This document shows positions 1-8,653 of a stretch of 64,000 nucleotides of DNA, piece by piece. This stretch comes from JAHRVQ01 sp964548025. GTDB lineage: Bacteria; Pseudomonadota; Gammaproteobacteria; Pseudomonadales; Azotimanducaceae. Below the pieces are notes generated by a model that had not been told where the DNA came from, searched no databases, and was given only the letters and a program-made list of their open reading frames with translations. A program made the position numbers and the translations under genes. Each line of letters begins with the position of its first letter. Positions within the stretch are counted from its first letter, which is position 1. The DNA lies in NCBI GenBank assembly GCA_964548025.1, contig CAZJRI010000002.1, positions 28,293-92,292 of the forward strand, in the 5' to 3' direction.

Positions 1-1215
1 TGGGCCGATCATTTTCACTGTATAGGAATGACATCCGGCACAAATACCGTAATAAGCTGCTTTACCCTTTTCGTCAGCCGCAATCTGCCTCACCGGAACA
101 GGCTCTGCCAGCGTATAGGTTGGGGTATCTGCCGTGGAGGTTTTATCGCAGGTTTTGTACCTGTCTAGCCCCACACTCTTATAACGGCCCTTCTCCAGAA
201 TACAGCTACCGGAGCCTTTGCTGACATCGGCTATATCCACGTAGACCGCGTTTGGATTTACTGCCTTTCGCGCAGCCAGCACATCGGGCAGTGCATTTTT
301 TCCATTCTCCCACATTAAATTGTTCAGTATTTTCACCCTATCAGGATTAGGCTCTGATTCCGGGTCGCTTCTTATATCAGCAATGAATTCGAGACCTGCG
401 ATACCGATACCGATAAAGTCATTGCCGGTGATAATGTTGTTTTCTACAACGACGTCATCCGCCGCCATGATGGTTATGCCCGTGCCCTGGGCCACGAAGG
501 ATACGATTGATCCGGGAATGGCGAAATTTACATGGTTGTTGTTAACAACAAAGTTGTTGCGGATGATGACATCATAGGTCGTTTTGATCGGAAGACCCGG
601 CGTAATAAAAGCGAGGATACCGCCGGTATTGTCATGCACGTAATTACCATCGACAATTGCATGGCGGGTATTCTCAATTTCGATACCCGCAACACTGTCG
701 AATACCTCGTTATGCAGCACATCCACGTTGTCGCACATACCGACGTAGATCGCAGCATCTTCGATACCGGAGAGAACATTGTGCTCGATGAGTCCGTTCT
801 TGCCGAATTCGGGAAAGATCCCATAGACCCCAGCGTCGATAATCCAGTTGTTGCGGATAACAAAGTTGTTCCCCGCCTGACCCATGATGCCGTTACCCTT
901 GAAGTTAATTATCTTGAGGTTTTCAATCGTAATACCGCTACCGGAATAGAGAACGGCGTCATTTCGAATCTTCTCGCCTTCAAGGGTTGGCCAGCTACCT
1001 TCCCTGATAACGCCCCTGAGAGTGATGTTGTCCTTATCAATATAAACCGTCTCTTTGTAGACTCCGGGCTCAACCAGGATGACATCGCCGGACACAGCTT
1101 TTGTGACGGCTGACTGAATAGTCTGTCCGGGCTTGACGATAATTTCTTTGGCCCAGACTGACGTGCTCATTAAGGCACAGAGAGTCATGAGTACAAATAG
1201 TGCTCTGGATTTCAT
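1..1215 (-). CDS. Exported parallel beta-helix protein with C-terminal cytochrome c motif (partial)
   Basis: Open from an ATG at 1215 to the window edge, 405 codons without a stop, so the 3' end is missing. A GGAG ribosome site lies about 9 bases upstream. Residues 1-21 form a signal peptide ending VWA. The next ~320 residues carry NosD/pectate-lyase-like beta-helix coils, with repeated short units such as IRNN, VENN and GNYVHDN. A haem-binding CAGCH motif sits at residues 392-396, followed by SYTVKMIGP, so a cytochrome c domain has begun when the window ends. It is the third gene of an operon, 16 bases after the di-haem peroxidase. Role inferred: a periplasmic or surface redox protein, perhaps substrate or partner of that enzyme. 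A carbohydrate-active role cannot be excluded. Confidence 0.85.
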   Translation of the reverse strand, partial: MKSRALFVLMTLCALMSTSVWAKEIIVKPGQTIQSAVTKAVSGDVILVEPGVYKETVYIDKDNITLRGVIREGSWPTLEGEKIRNDAVLYSGSGITIENLKIINFKGNGIMGQAGNNFVIRNNWIIDAGVYGIFPEFGKNGLIEHNVLSGIEDAAIYVGMCDNVDVLHNEVFDSVAGIEIENTRHAIVDGNYVHDNTGGILAFITPGLPIKTTYDVIIRNNFVVNNNHVNFAIPGSIVSFVAQGTGITIMAADDVVVENNIITGNDFIGIGIAGLEFIADIRSDPESEPNPDRVKILNNLMWENGKNALPDVLAARKAVNPNAVYVDIADVSKGSGSCILEKGRYKSVGLDRYKTCDKTSTADTPTYTLAEPVPVRQIAADEKGKAAYYGICAGCHSYTVKMIGP

Positions 1216-1231
1216 TGTATTTGTTGCTCCT

Positions 1232-2428
1232 TCATGGTTTGGATTCTTCAGAGAATCCGCCCGGCAGTTTACCCACAGGTATTAACCCGGATGGTACATG
1301 TTTTGGTATCTCTGGTGCCAGCGAGTTGTCGGTCAGCGTACCAAGAAATGCAACCAGCAGGTCGAGTTCACGGTCAGATAGATCCGGCTCCCAGATATGC
1401 CAGTGAATACTGAGGTTTTCCCCGGCTGGTACGGCATGGCCTCGTCCTTTGGTATAGAAACCAACGGTTTCACGAAGGTCTGAAAAACGTCCCGAGTGCA
1501 TATAAGGTGCTGTAGCTGTAATGTTACGCAAACCGGGTACCTTAAATCCGCCTCGTTGGGTAGGATCTTTTGTCAGGGCACCTTCGCCCTCATCAAATGG
1601 CATGCCCGGAGGTTCAGGTGTGCCGATGATGGCCATCTCCTGGTTGGTGAACAAGGGTGGTGTATGACATTCGGAACATCGTGCTACGAAAGATCTGAAT
1701 ATATTCATCCCCTCAATTTCTTCGTTGGTCAATGCTGCATGGTAGCCATGGGCATATTGATCATAACGACTGTTGAGCGATATCAGCGAAGCTTCGAATG
1801 CTGCGATTGCAGTATAAATCTGTTGCGGCGTGATCGGCAATTTACCGTAAGCTGTTTTGAACAGGCGTTTGTAATCTGGATTTGCGTTAAGACTTTTTAT
1901 CAGATTCACCTCTGTATTACCCATTTCATCCGGGGCATATAGTGGACCCAGCGCCTGTTCTTCAAGTGAATCAGCTCGAGCGTCCCAGAACAGACGATCA
2001 AGAAAACCGACATTCCACAATGAGGGGGACGAACGCTTTACTTTCTCACCGGCAATGCCGACGCTGCGATCCACTCCGTCGCTGAATCCAAATTGAGGAT
2101 GATGACAACTGCCGCATGACAGGGTACCGTCTCCAGACAGCATAGGATCGAAAAAGAGATATCTTCCCAGATCAATCTGTTCCGGTGTAAAGCCATCCCT
2201 GATCGGCGGCAGGCCTGTCTTCAATCCCCCGACACCGGCATTTTGCAGAGAATCGTATAGCTGATAAAGATTTCGAAGATAACATTGACCTTCTACCTTC
2301 TCGAAGCCGGGTGGACAGTCCGCACTCAGTCGAATCAAAGAGGCAGCATGTGGTCTTTCTTCAGCACCAGAAGGCAGAATGACGAGAAAGACAAATAGCC
2401 CGATAAGAAAAAGCCTGACCTGGCTCAT
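1232..2428 (-). CDS. Di-haem cytochrome c peroxidase/MauG family protein
   Basis: 398 residues with an N-terminal signal peptide (hydrophobic 5-20). Two haem c motifs are visible, CGSCH at 105-109 and CSECH at 251-255, in the usual order of the bacterial di-haem peroxidase/MauG superfamily; the APYMHSG motif near 307-313 is also typical. The residue I align with the axial Met of classical bacterial cytochrome c peroxidases looks like Tyr325 (ETVGFY), which is the MauG state. That alignment is from memory and is an inference. Classical members reduce H2O2 with electrons from a small cytochrome; MauG members oxidise aromatic residues of a partner protein. The start overlaps the stop of the upstream cytochrome gene by 4 bases (ATGA), and the stop is embedded in the next gene's AGGAG site, so translation is coupled. 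Confidence 0.9.
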   Translation of the reverse strand: MSQVRLFLIGLFVFLVILPSGAEERPHAASLIRLSADCPPGFEKVEGQCYLRNLYQLYDSLQNAGVGGLKTGLPPIRDGFTPEQIDLGRYLFFDPMLSGDGTLSCGSCHHPQFGFSDGVDRSVGIAGEKVKRSSPSLWNVGFLDRLFWDARADSLEEQALGPLYAPDEMGNTEVNLIKSLNANPDYKRLFKTAYGKLPITPQQIYTAIAAFEASLISLNSRYDQYAHGYHAALTNEEIEGMNIFRSFVARCSECHTPPLFTNQEMAIIGTPEPPGMPFDEGEGALTKDPTQRGGFKVPGLRNITATAPYMHSGRFSDLRETVGFYTKGRGHAVPAGENLSIHWHIWEPDLSDRELDLLVAFLGTLTDNSLAPEIPKHVPSGLIPVGKLPGGFSEESKP

Positions 2429-3084
2429 CGCGACTCCACATTGACAGTCTGAAGGTAGGCGATGATTGCCTTGAGTTCAGCTTCACTATTGAGACTTTTC
2501 ATAATGTAGACCATCTGCTGGCCAAATCTGTCCTCGCTTGAACTGCCGCGAATGCCTGATCTGAATTTTTCGAGTTGTGATGCCATATACCAGTCTTCGA
2601 GGCCCCAAAGACCGGGTGCGCCGATTGCCTTGATGCCTTTTCCTGAAGGGCCGTGACAGGCTCCGCAGAGATGATCATAATAGGCTTTGCCCCTCCCGGC
2701 ATCTTCATCAGGCAAACTACCCGGTTTGACTGATGGAAGGGCAGATATGGTTCTCACCAGTTCCTTGATGTCCTGATCACTGTAGTTCAGGGTCGCGATG
2801 CGCATGATGTTTCCTTCAATATCCTTCGGGTCGGCACCCCTGATGCCATTTTTGAAGTTCAAAAGCTGACGTTCCATATAGATGGATTCTAGATTTGTCA
2901 GACTCGGTGCTTTTAGCGTCGTGTTTCCTTCCAGTTTTTCACCATGACAAGTGCGGCAGGCCGCTGTGATCGAAACCGGTTGAATCTCAGGTGCAGACTG
3001 TCCAACTTGAGTCATCGTATCTGACGCACAGCCAGACAGCGCGATAACTGGAACCAATAATACATGTCTGAAAAAAGGCAACAT
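2425..3084 (-). CDS. Di-haem c-type cytochrome lipoprotein
   Basis: From the ATG at 3084 the product is 219 residues. An in-frame TTG at 3099 would add five residues, but the ATG gives a cleaner lipoprotein signal with lipobox ALSGC (Cys19). Two cytochrome c domains follow, with CRTCH at 43-47 and CGACH at 140-144. The arrangement resembles cytochrome c4/c553-type tandem electron carriers. It is the first gene of the three-gene operon (cytochrome, MauG-like enzyme, beta-helix cytochrome) and is the likely electron donor or acceptor of the enzyme encoded next. Membrane anchoring in the periplasm is predicted from the lipobox. Confidence 0.88.
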   Translation of the reverse strand: MLPFFRHVLLVPVIALSGCASDTMTQVGQSAPEIQPVSITAACRTCHGEKLEGNTTLKAPSLTNLESIYMERQLLNFKNGIRGADPKDIEGNIMRIATLNYSDQDIKELVRTISALPSVKPGSLPDEDAGRGKAYYDHLCGACHGPSGKGIKAIGAPGLWGLEDWYMASQLEKFRSGIRGSSSEDRFGQQMVYIMKSLNSEAELKAIIAYLQTVNVESR

Positions 3085-3139
3085 CAGAATAGCTGGCAAG
3101 GTACTCGTATAGGTCTTGATTGACGGAGTGTTAGCATTG

Positions 3140-3185
3140 TGGCATCAAATTGGCATCATAGCGCGATGATTATGCGCATCGCGCT
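3140..3185. repeat. Direct repeat pair plus perfect inverted repeat upstream of the cytochrome operon
   Basis: Between the Coq4-family stop and the cytochrome start are two copies of TGGCATCA (3140-3147 and 3151-3158), 11 bases apart centre to centre. They are followed at once by a 9-bp perfect inverted repeat, AGCGCGATG at 3160-3168 and CATCGCGCT at 3177-3185, with an 8-base loop. The helical-turn spacing of the direct repeats suggests an operator. The inverted repeat could be a terminator stem for the coq4-like gene (no T run follows) or part of the operator. Function not established. Confidence 0.45.
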
Positions 3186-3213
3186 CGGATCAGCCCGGTA
3201 CACAAGTCCAATA

Positions 3214-3948
3214 CTAATGAACCGTGGCAGCAGACTCCCCATTCTGTGCCGGTAGTACGGGTGCTCCCGGTGACCTCATCTGCTCGTATTCCGGTGCAGG
3301 GCCGACATTGAGGGTTTCGCGCAGTTTCTCAAGTGATTGAGGCAGGAGTTCTTCCCAGTTCTGATCAACCAGCCACTGGGAACGTCTTCCCCGCAGGTAT
3401 CCCTGACGTATCAGCTTGCCGGTATCTGAGCGCCAGCCATTACCCCTTAGTGAGCGCAGGACCATGTATCCAATACCGGTATTCTTCGTCTGTGCGAAAG
3501 TGAATGCCAGTACTGCCATTTCGCCTCGCATATCTCTGCCATAACCGGTGATTACATGAAATACATCGTGTAGTTCTCGAACTCGACGTCCGAGGAAGGC
3601 CTGATCTGTGGCCGCTTGATTTGGTTGCGGCTCATCTGAGGCTGCTTCACTGGCCCCTTTCAGACCCTGTGCGCTTAGCTGCTCGGTTGTATAGAATTCC
3701 CAGATACTCTTGCCGAGAGACCCTTCCGGCATCGACCCGAGGCGGTCAAGATCAGCCATGATGTCGTATAACTCCGGCTTGTCTTTGAGGAGCTGATTGC
3801 CGTTGGCAGAAAGCTTGAATTTCTTGAACAGTCGCTCGGCGGAATCGCCAGACATTGCATTGATGGCTCTAATCGCCTGCTCTGTATCATCCGGATTGGA
3901 GCTGAGTTTTGCCAGGGCGTTCTGGGCTTCTCTGAGTCTCAAAGACAT
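3214..3948 (-). CDS. Coq4 family protein
   Basis: 244 residues. The central block RELHDVFHVITGYGRDMRGE contains the Coq4 signature HDxxH-x11-E, proposed as a metal site; yeast and human COQ4 have been linked to C1 decarboxylation/hydroxylation of ubiquinone precursors. The length fits the family. Most gammaproteobacteria make ubiquinone without Coq4, and no ubiquinone gene is nearby, so the role here is open. It lies 130 bases upstream of the cytochrome operon on the same strand, separated by a repeat/hairpin region, and may be co-regulated with it. The N-terminal ~100 residues are helical and poorly conserved, and the last 25 are Pro/Ala-rich. Confidence 0.85.
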   Translation of the reverse strand: MSLRLREAQNALAKLSSNPDDTEQAIRAINAMSGDSAERLFKKFKLSANGNQLLKDKPELYDIMADLDRLGSMPEGSLGKSIWEFYTTEQLSAQGLKGASEAASDEPQPNQAATDQAFLGRRVRELHDVFHVITGYGRDMRGEMAVLAFTFAQTKNTGIGYMVLRSLRGNGWRSDTGKLIRQGYLRGRRSQWLVDQNWEELLPQSLEKLRETLNVGPAPEYEQMRSPGAPVLPAQNGESAATVH

Positions 3949-4122
3949 TTTAGTTCTCCAGTTTCTGTCAGGTATCTTCGATCAGGTCACCAGCCAGGAT
4001 CGAGTTCAAAGGATTCTGTACATAAAACCCCAGCTAAAATCATAATGATTCAGTGATAAATAAAAATAGATCCAGATCAATACTCTGGGATTAAATTTGT
4101 TGCTGCCTTCGCCTAAATCCTC

Positions 4123-6543
4123 TTATTCATATCGAAGCGCATGAATGGGATTCTCAGAAGCAACGCGAATTGCGTGAATCGATACAACGCTCCAGGAGAG
4201 GAGAATGCCCACAATTCCAGCGACGATGATGCTGATAACTGGCAGTTCCAGACGGTTTGAGAAAAATTCAAGGTAGGTATCAGCAGCAAGATATGCAACT
4301 GGCAGCGCAATCCCGGATGCGAGTAGTACGGGTTTTGAAAACTGCCAGATCAGAAGTCGCATAATCTGACCCATGCTTGCACCCATTATCTTGCGGATAC
4401 CTATTTCGCGGGTGCGTCTTTCAACCATAAATGCGGCAAGACCAAACAGACCGACGAGGGAAAGAATCATTGCAACGAATGCGAATCCGATCAGCATTCT
4501 GGTTATTCCATCCAGTATCTTGAATATGTCATCGAACTTCTCATTGAGAAATTCTATCTGGATTGGGTAGTCCGGGATTATCCTGTCCCAGGTTTCTTCA
4601 ATATCTGCGAGGGTCGCCTGCATAGCCCGTCCTTCAACTTTAATCGATCCAATGTTGTAGTACTCCGGTGCCATGAGGAAAACCATGGGCCTGATCTGGT
4701 TGTGAAATCCAAGAAAATTCTGATCAGGGACAATGCCGACAATTGAATAGGTATGATTTGTACCTTCTTCAGTTAGACGATGAAAAATCGGGTTCATGGA
4801 ATCCAGGGTATATCCCAAATCGCTCAGGAGCATTTCATTTACAACGACGTTTTGGTCGTAGACGCCCTCTCGCATCGTGTCGTTTGCGATATCCTCTGTT
4901 AATGGCCTGCCTTTCAGGATGTCGATATCGTAGGTTTCGAAAAAGCCCGGACTGACCCAGACGGTATTTGGTTTTATCGCATTGTTCTCGTCCCCCGCAA
5001 TGGCGCTGACCTTGATAAACGAATTACTCTGCTGAAATGGAACCTGGCTTGAATAACCAAGACCGGTAACACCAGGGATCGACAGGACCTGATCGCGGAG
5101 AACTTCAAGATTAGATCTGATATCAGGCAATTCGAGGCGATTAAGTGTGATGATTTTCGAGCGGGGATATATATTCCCTGACTCTTCCACCTCGGTATTC
5201 TGTAAATAAACCACGAGCACGATAGCCAGCATGAAGATTGATATGGCGAACTGTATACCGAGCATGGCAGAGCGGAACAGGCTACCACCGGCACTTTTGG
5301 AAACCTCATCCCTAAGTGCATCGATTGGATTGGCAAGTGTAATCAGGTAAGCAGGATATGCCCCGGCGATCATCCCTACTAACAGGGTTGTAGATATCAG
5401 CCACAGGAGATTGTCGGCATAACTGATGACAAGCCCCTTGCCGAGTGAATCGTTAAACAGCGGTATCAGTAACTCGAGGAAACCGATTGAAATAATCATG
5501 GAAACAATAACGATCAGAATACTCTCAACCTGAAACTGAATTAGAAGTTGGGTCTGATTCGCGCCCATGGTTTTCCTCAGGCCAACTTCCCGCGTTCGCT
5601 TCAGGGACTGTGCAGTTGCCAGGTTCGTATAGTTTACGATCGCGATTATAAGAACCAGCAGAGCCAGTAATTGAATGGATTCGATTACTGGCAGTCCGGT
5701 CGCCGACCATAGGAAGGTATTTGCGTCGGTGAGATCATTGACTTCAAAACCGGATACCAGCTCTCTATTGGGTAATGGATAGTGGCTGTCGTAGATCCCA
5801 TCCATACGTGTTTGTAACCAGCCAGTATCAACATTCCCGGGTACCAGCAAATAGGTAAGATCACCCAGGTTCAGACTGCCCCAGTTGCCCAGTTCCTCGT
5901 TGGCGTGCTCCGTGTTGAGAACTGAAATATGAGCCACTAATTCGAACTCGGCCGGTAGTACCAGTGAGGAGTTGAAGTGTGAATTAGCAGGCAGGTCCTC
6001 GACCACGGCGGTTACCCTGAGCAGTTTTTCATGATCCAGTTCGATGGACTTGCCCACTGCCGAGCCTTGTCCAAAATATTTGGTGGCAGCGCTACGTGTT
6101 ATCAGGAGACCAGAGGGGCTGTCCAGGGCAGATTCGTCACCTTCTATATAGTTGAAATCAAAGATTCTTGGAAAGTCATGATCAACGAAGCGAATATTCT
6201 GATAATAGTCATTGTCGTCAATCGACAGTAGAAATTCGCGACGGATCGAGCGAGAGATGTATTCGATCTCGGGAATCTCTGTCTTGATGATTGGACCCAC
6301 CGCACTTTGGACGCTGTCGATGGAAATAAGACCGGCGAGTTCGGTATTTGGAAATACTGAACCTACAGTAAATATCCTTTCTGAGTTCCTGAAAAAAGCG
6401 TCATGTGTCCGTTCGTACTCAGCGAGGAGAGAACCGAACAGATAAACGCTGAGACCTACAACCAGTCCCAGTATGTTAATAGCCGAATAGAGTTTGTTTT
6501 TGAGTATATGGCGCCAGGCAACAAGGAGGTAGTTATTCAACAT
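4123..6543 (-). CDS. ABC transporter permease, MacB/FtsX type
   Basis: 806 residues. One N-terminal transmembrane helix (about 20-40) is followed by a MacB-type periplasmic core domain (about 50-260), a three-helix FtsX block, a short central helix, a second periplasmic domain and a C-terminal FtsX block. The signature TREVGLRKTMGA occurs after the first block and TREIGIRKIMGA after the second, so the protein is an internal duplication in the style of orphan permeases that export peptides or lipoproteins or drive mechanotransmission. No ATP-binding subunit gene is adjacent. It lies 111 bases downstream of the alcohol dehydrogenase gene on the same strand. The substrate cannot be told from sequence. 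Confidence 0.85.
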   Translation of the reverse strand: MLNNYLLVAWRHILKNKLYSAINILGLVVGLSVYLFGSLLAEYERTHDAFFRNSERIFTVGSVFPNTELAGLISIDSVQSAVGPIIKTEIPEIEYISRSIRREFLLSIDDNDYYQNIRFVDHDFPRIFDFNYIEGDESALDSPSGLLITRSAATKYFGQGSAVGKSIELDHEKLLRVTAVVEDLPANSHFNSSLVLPAEFELVAHISVLNTEHANEELGNWGSLNLGDLTYLLVPGNVDTGWLQTRMDGIYDSHYPLPNRELVSGFEVNDLTDANTFLWSATGLPVIESIQLLALLVLIIAIVNYTNLATAQSLKRTREVGLRKTMGANQTQLLIQFQVESILIVIVSMIISIGFLELLIPLFNDSLGKGLVISYADNLLWLISTTLLVGMIAGAYPAYLITLANPIDALRDEVSKSAGGSLFRSAMLGIQFAISIFMLAIVLVVYLQNTEVEESGNIYPRSKIITLNRLELPDIRSNLEVLRDQVLSIPGVTGLGYSSQVPFQQSNSFIKVSAIAGDENNAIKPNTVWVSPGFFETYDIDILKGRPLTEDIANDTMREGVYDQNVVVNEMLLSDLGYTLDSMNPIFHRLTEEGTNHTYSIVGIVPDQNFLGFHNQIRPMVFLMAPEYYNIGSIKVEGRAMQATLADIEETWDRIIPDYPIQIEFLNEKFDDIFKILDGITRMLIGFAFVAMILSLVGLFGLAAFMVERRTREIGIRKIMGASMGQIMRLLIWQFSKPVLLASGIALPVAYLAADTYLEFFSNRLELPVISIIVAGIVGILLSWSVVSIHAIRVASENPIHALRYE

Positions 6544-6654
6544 AGTGCAAAGTACCAGCCTAAATTTCCAACAGAGATTCCTCCAGATTACCGGAGGTTA
6601 GATGTATTTCAAGCCTGATCGAAATATAAAAAGTACAGGATTTGAGCAGTTACT

Positions 6655-7575
6655 CTAGGGTTCTACCAGCACTTTCACCTGATCGGTCTGTGGTTCAATC
6701 AGCTTATCGAAACCGTTAGTTGCGATATCATCCAATGCAATTGTGCTCGTTATCATTTCCTCGGGTTTGATGTCTTTTGACCCAACCCATTCCATTGCCA
6801 GATCCATGTCAATGGAATTGGTCCCTATCATGGTTATTTCCCGGGTGACAAATCCCAGCATATGCACAGGTACCCGATCAGTAAATATGCCCTGTACCAC
6901 AACGGTTCCCCGATAGCGGGTAGAGGCCAGGCAATCCTTCAGGCTATCCTGCACGCCCACAGCCTCGATTGAAACATCCACGCCATTGCCATCGGTCATC
7001 TCTTTAATCTTCGACGGAACATGTACTTGTACCGGGTTAAAAACTTCGGTTGCTCCCATTGCCATGGCTTTATCAATCCGGGTTGGAGAGAGTTCTGTCA
7101 TATAGATGGTCTTTACGCCGGTGGCTCTTGCAGAAAGAAGTAACATCAGGCCAACCGGACCTGCACCGGTTATCAGCAGCGTATCATCGGCTTTCAAACC
7201 GCTGCGCTTGACTGCGTAGGCCGCACCAGCCAGAGGTTCCATGACCACTGCTCGCTCCCAACTGATCGAGGGACTCAGGGGTGTTACCGTATTTTCTGAT
7301 GTTGTGAAATATTCAGCATAAGCCCCCGGGCCGAATGCCAGCACACGGTCTCCAACGTCCACCCGGGACACATCGGAACCCTTCTCGACGATCTCGCCAC
7401 AGGCTTCATGGCCGAATGGACTCCGGGGAAATGGACCATGGAGATATTCATGAACATCCGAACCACAGATTCCGCAGTACTTAATCTTCACACGTACCTG
7501 ATCAGACTCGAGTTCCGGCAGATCAACTGCTTCTACCCTGATGTCCTGGATTCCATGATAGTTAGCTTTCTTCAT
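6655..7575 (-). CDS. Zinc-dependent medium-chain alcohol/polyol dehydrogenase
   Basis: I chose the ATG at 7575 (306 residues) because GAGG lies 9 bases upstream; the longer start at 7593 lacks such a site. The catalytic zinc ligands are in place (CGICGSDVH with Cys37, then GHE at 55-57), and the NAD(P)-binding motif GAGPVGLM is present, as in sorbitol, threonine and butanediol dehydrogenases. After GDRVLAFG the sequence goes directly to AYAEY, so the lobe of about 35 residues that normally holds four structural-zinc cysteines is missing, which explains the short length. It probably oxidises a secondary alcohol; the substrate is unknown. Confidence 0.88.
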   Translation of the reverse strand: MKKANYHGIQDIRVEAVDLPELESDQVRVKIKYCGICGSDVHEYLHGPFPRSPFGHEACGEIVEKGSDVSRVDVGDRVLAFGPGAYAEYFTTSENTVTPLSPSISWERAVVMEPLAGAAYAVKRSGLKADDTLLITGAGPVGLMLLLSARATGVKTIYMTELSPTRIDKAMAMGATEVFNPVQVHVPSKIKEMTDGNGVDVSIEAVGVQDSLKDCLASTRYRGTVVVQGIFTDRVPVHMLGFVTREITMIGTNSIDMDLAMEWVGSKDIKPEEMITSTIALDDIATNGFDKLIEPQTDQVKVLVEP

Positions 7576-7802
7576 TGGTATCTTCCTCTTCATGCTGATA
7601 TCGACATCCCGGATCGGTATCGATTGATGCCAATCCGGTATTCTTCGGGTCTAAATGCCGGATTTACAAATCTACCACTATTAACAATTCAAATGAATGT
7701 AACTCGACCCGGTCATGAGATTTTCGACACGGCTTGTGCTTCGTAGGTTCTACTTTTGTATCAGAACACTGACCTTATCTGAGCATTTGACTATCATTGT
7801 AA

Positions 7803-8141
7803 GACTGGAATCTTCATTTTCGTGGAGCATGTAATGGTGGGCACACTGATATCCACTGTTGGAATTTGTACCATCCTGTCTGCCTCATTTATTTTAAGGG
7901 TCTACGCAGCAAAAACTCGAATCTGGATGGGTATAATGCACATCCAGGCCGAATTCCGCTGGATGAAAAAAACACCCGTGAATCTGTTGGTGCTGAATTG
8001 TCTCTTGTCATGAATCTTGAAGAACTGGATAAAGCACCTGAACTTTTATTGAATCAGATAATATGGAAGTCGATTAAAAAACCTGGCTCGGGAATGCCAA
8101 TGCCCCTTACAAGTCGTGACTGGGTGCGTGATCTGGATTAA
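7803..8141 (+). pseudogene. Remnant resembling the C-terminus of an alkaline-phosphatase-like phosphoesterase
   Basis: The 566 bases between 7576 and 8141 hold no complete gene. In one frame, from a stop at 7800 to the stop at 8139, the translation has the flavour of the C-terminal tail of large YncE/phosphoesterase proteins: NLDGYNAHPGRIPLDEKN, then ELLLNQIIWKSIK and a Met/Pro-rich end. No suitable start or upstream part of such a protein is seen. The likeliest reading is a decayed 3' end of a lost gene. A small real protein starting with the ATG at 7866 is possible but has no clear ribosome site. The family resemblance is from memory. Confidence 0.4.
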
Positions 8142-8558
8142 ATGCAGAAACTTATTAAAAACAGGTTATACAAGGTACTGGGATTTGTATTCCTGGGGCT
8201 TGCGATTATTGGCGTTCCGCTGCCAGTCATGCCGACAACGCCCTTTCTCCTGCTATCTGCCTGGTTTTTTGCGCGGTCATCTGAAAAATGGCATACCTGG
8301 CTTCTGGCGAGTGAACTATTTGGGCCGCTGATTCGAAACTGGGAAGCTAATCACTGCATCAGCCTTCGTACCAAACAGGTGGCAATTGCCGGAATGGTTG
8401 TACTTGGCGGGACATCGATCACTTTCGCGGTCGATGTGCTGTGGTTGAGGATAGTTGCGGGGATGTTAATGCTCTCGGGCAGCATTGTTGTGCTTTGCAT
8501 CAAAACCTGCCCGGACTGCGTATTGGAGAGTTCGCTGGAGGGCGAGAAGAAAAATTAG
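8142..8558 (+). CDS. YbaN/DUF454 family inner-membrane protein
   Basis: 138 residues with three to four hydrophobic segments. The N-terminal GVPLPVMPTTPFLLLSAWFF stretch and the ARSSEKWHTWLL run that follows are the hallmark of the DUF454 (YbaN) family. The C-terminus carries a CIKTCPDC cysteine pair. The function of the family is not established. Its ATG follows directly after the stop of the upstream remnant, so it may once have been translated by coupling to that gene. Confidence 0.88.
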   Translation: MQKLIKNRLYKVLGFVFLGLAIIGVPLPVMPTTPFLLLSAWFFARSSEKWHTWLLASELFGPLIRNWEANHCISLRTKQVAIAGMVVLGGTSITFAVDVLWLRIVAGMLMLSGSIVVLCIKTCPDCVLESSLEGEKKN

Positions 8559-8653
8559 ATGATCAAGGCGATTAACTCGGGATGGGATAAGAAAGAGCGT
8601 AGAGACCTGCTATTCAGCAGTAAATTGGGAATGCTTTATAAGGATCGAATATA

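Noticed and set aside
532..1113. A 193-codon plus-strand reading frame
   Set aside because: It is the antisense of the beta-helix gene, whose minus-strand frame has a signal peptide, beta-helix repeats and a haem motif and is open across the whole stretch.
7619..7636. A TTGATGCCAATCC sequence resembling an FNR half-site pair
   Set aside because: Only one half matches TTGAT-N4-ATCAA well, and it is not placed at a promoter, unlike the perfect site at 27874.
7822..8013. A 63-codon plus-strand frame with hydrophobic residues
   Set aside because: It overlaps the more protein-like remnant frame at 7803-8141, has no ribosome site and no recognisable domain.
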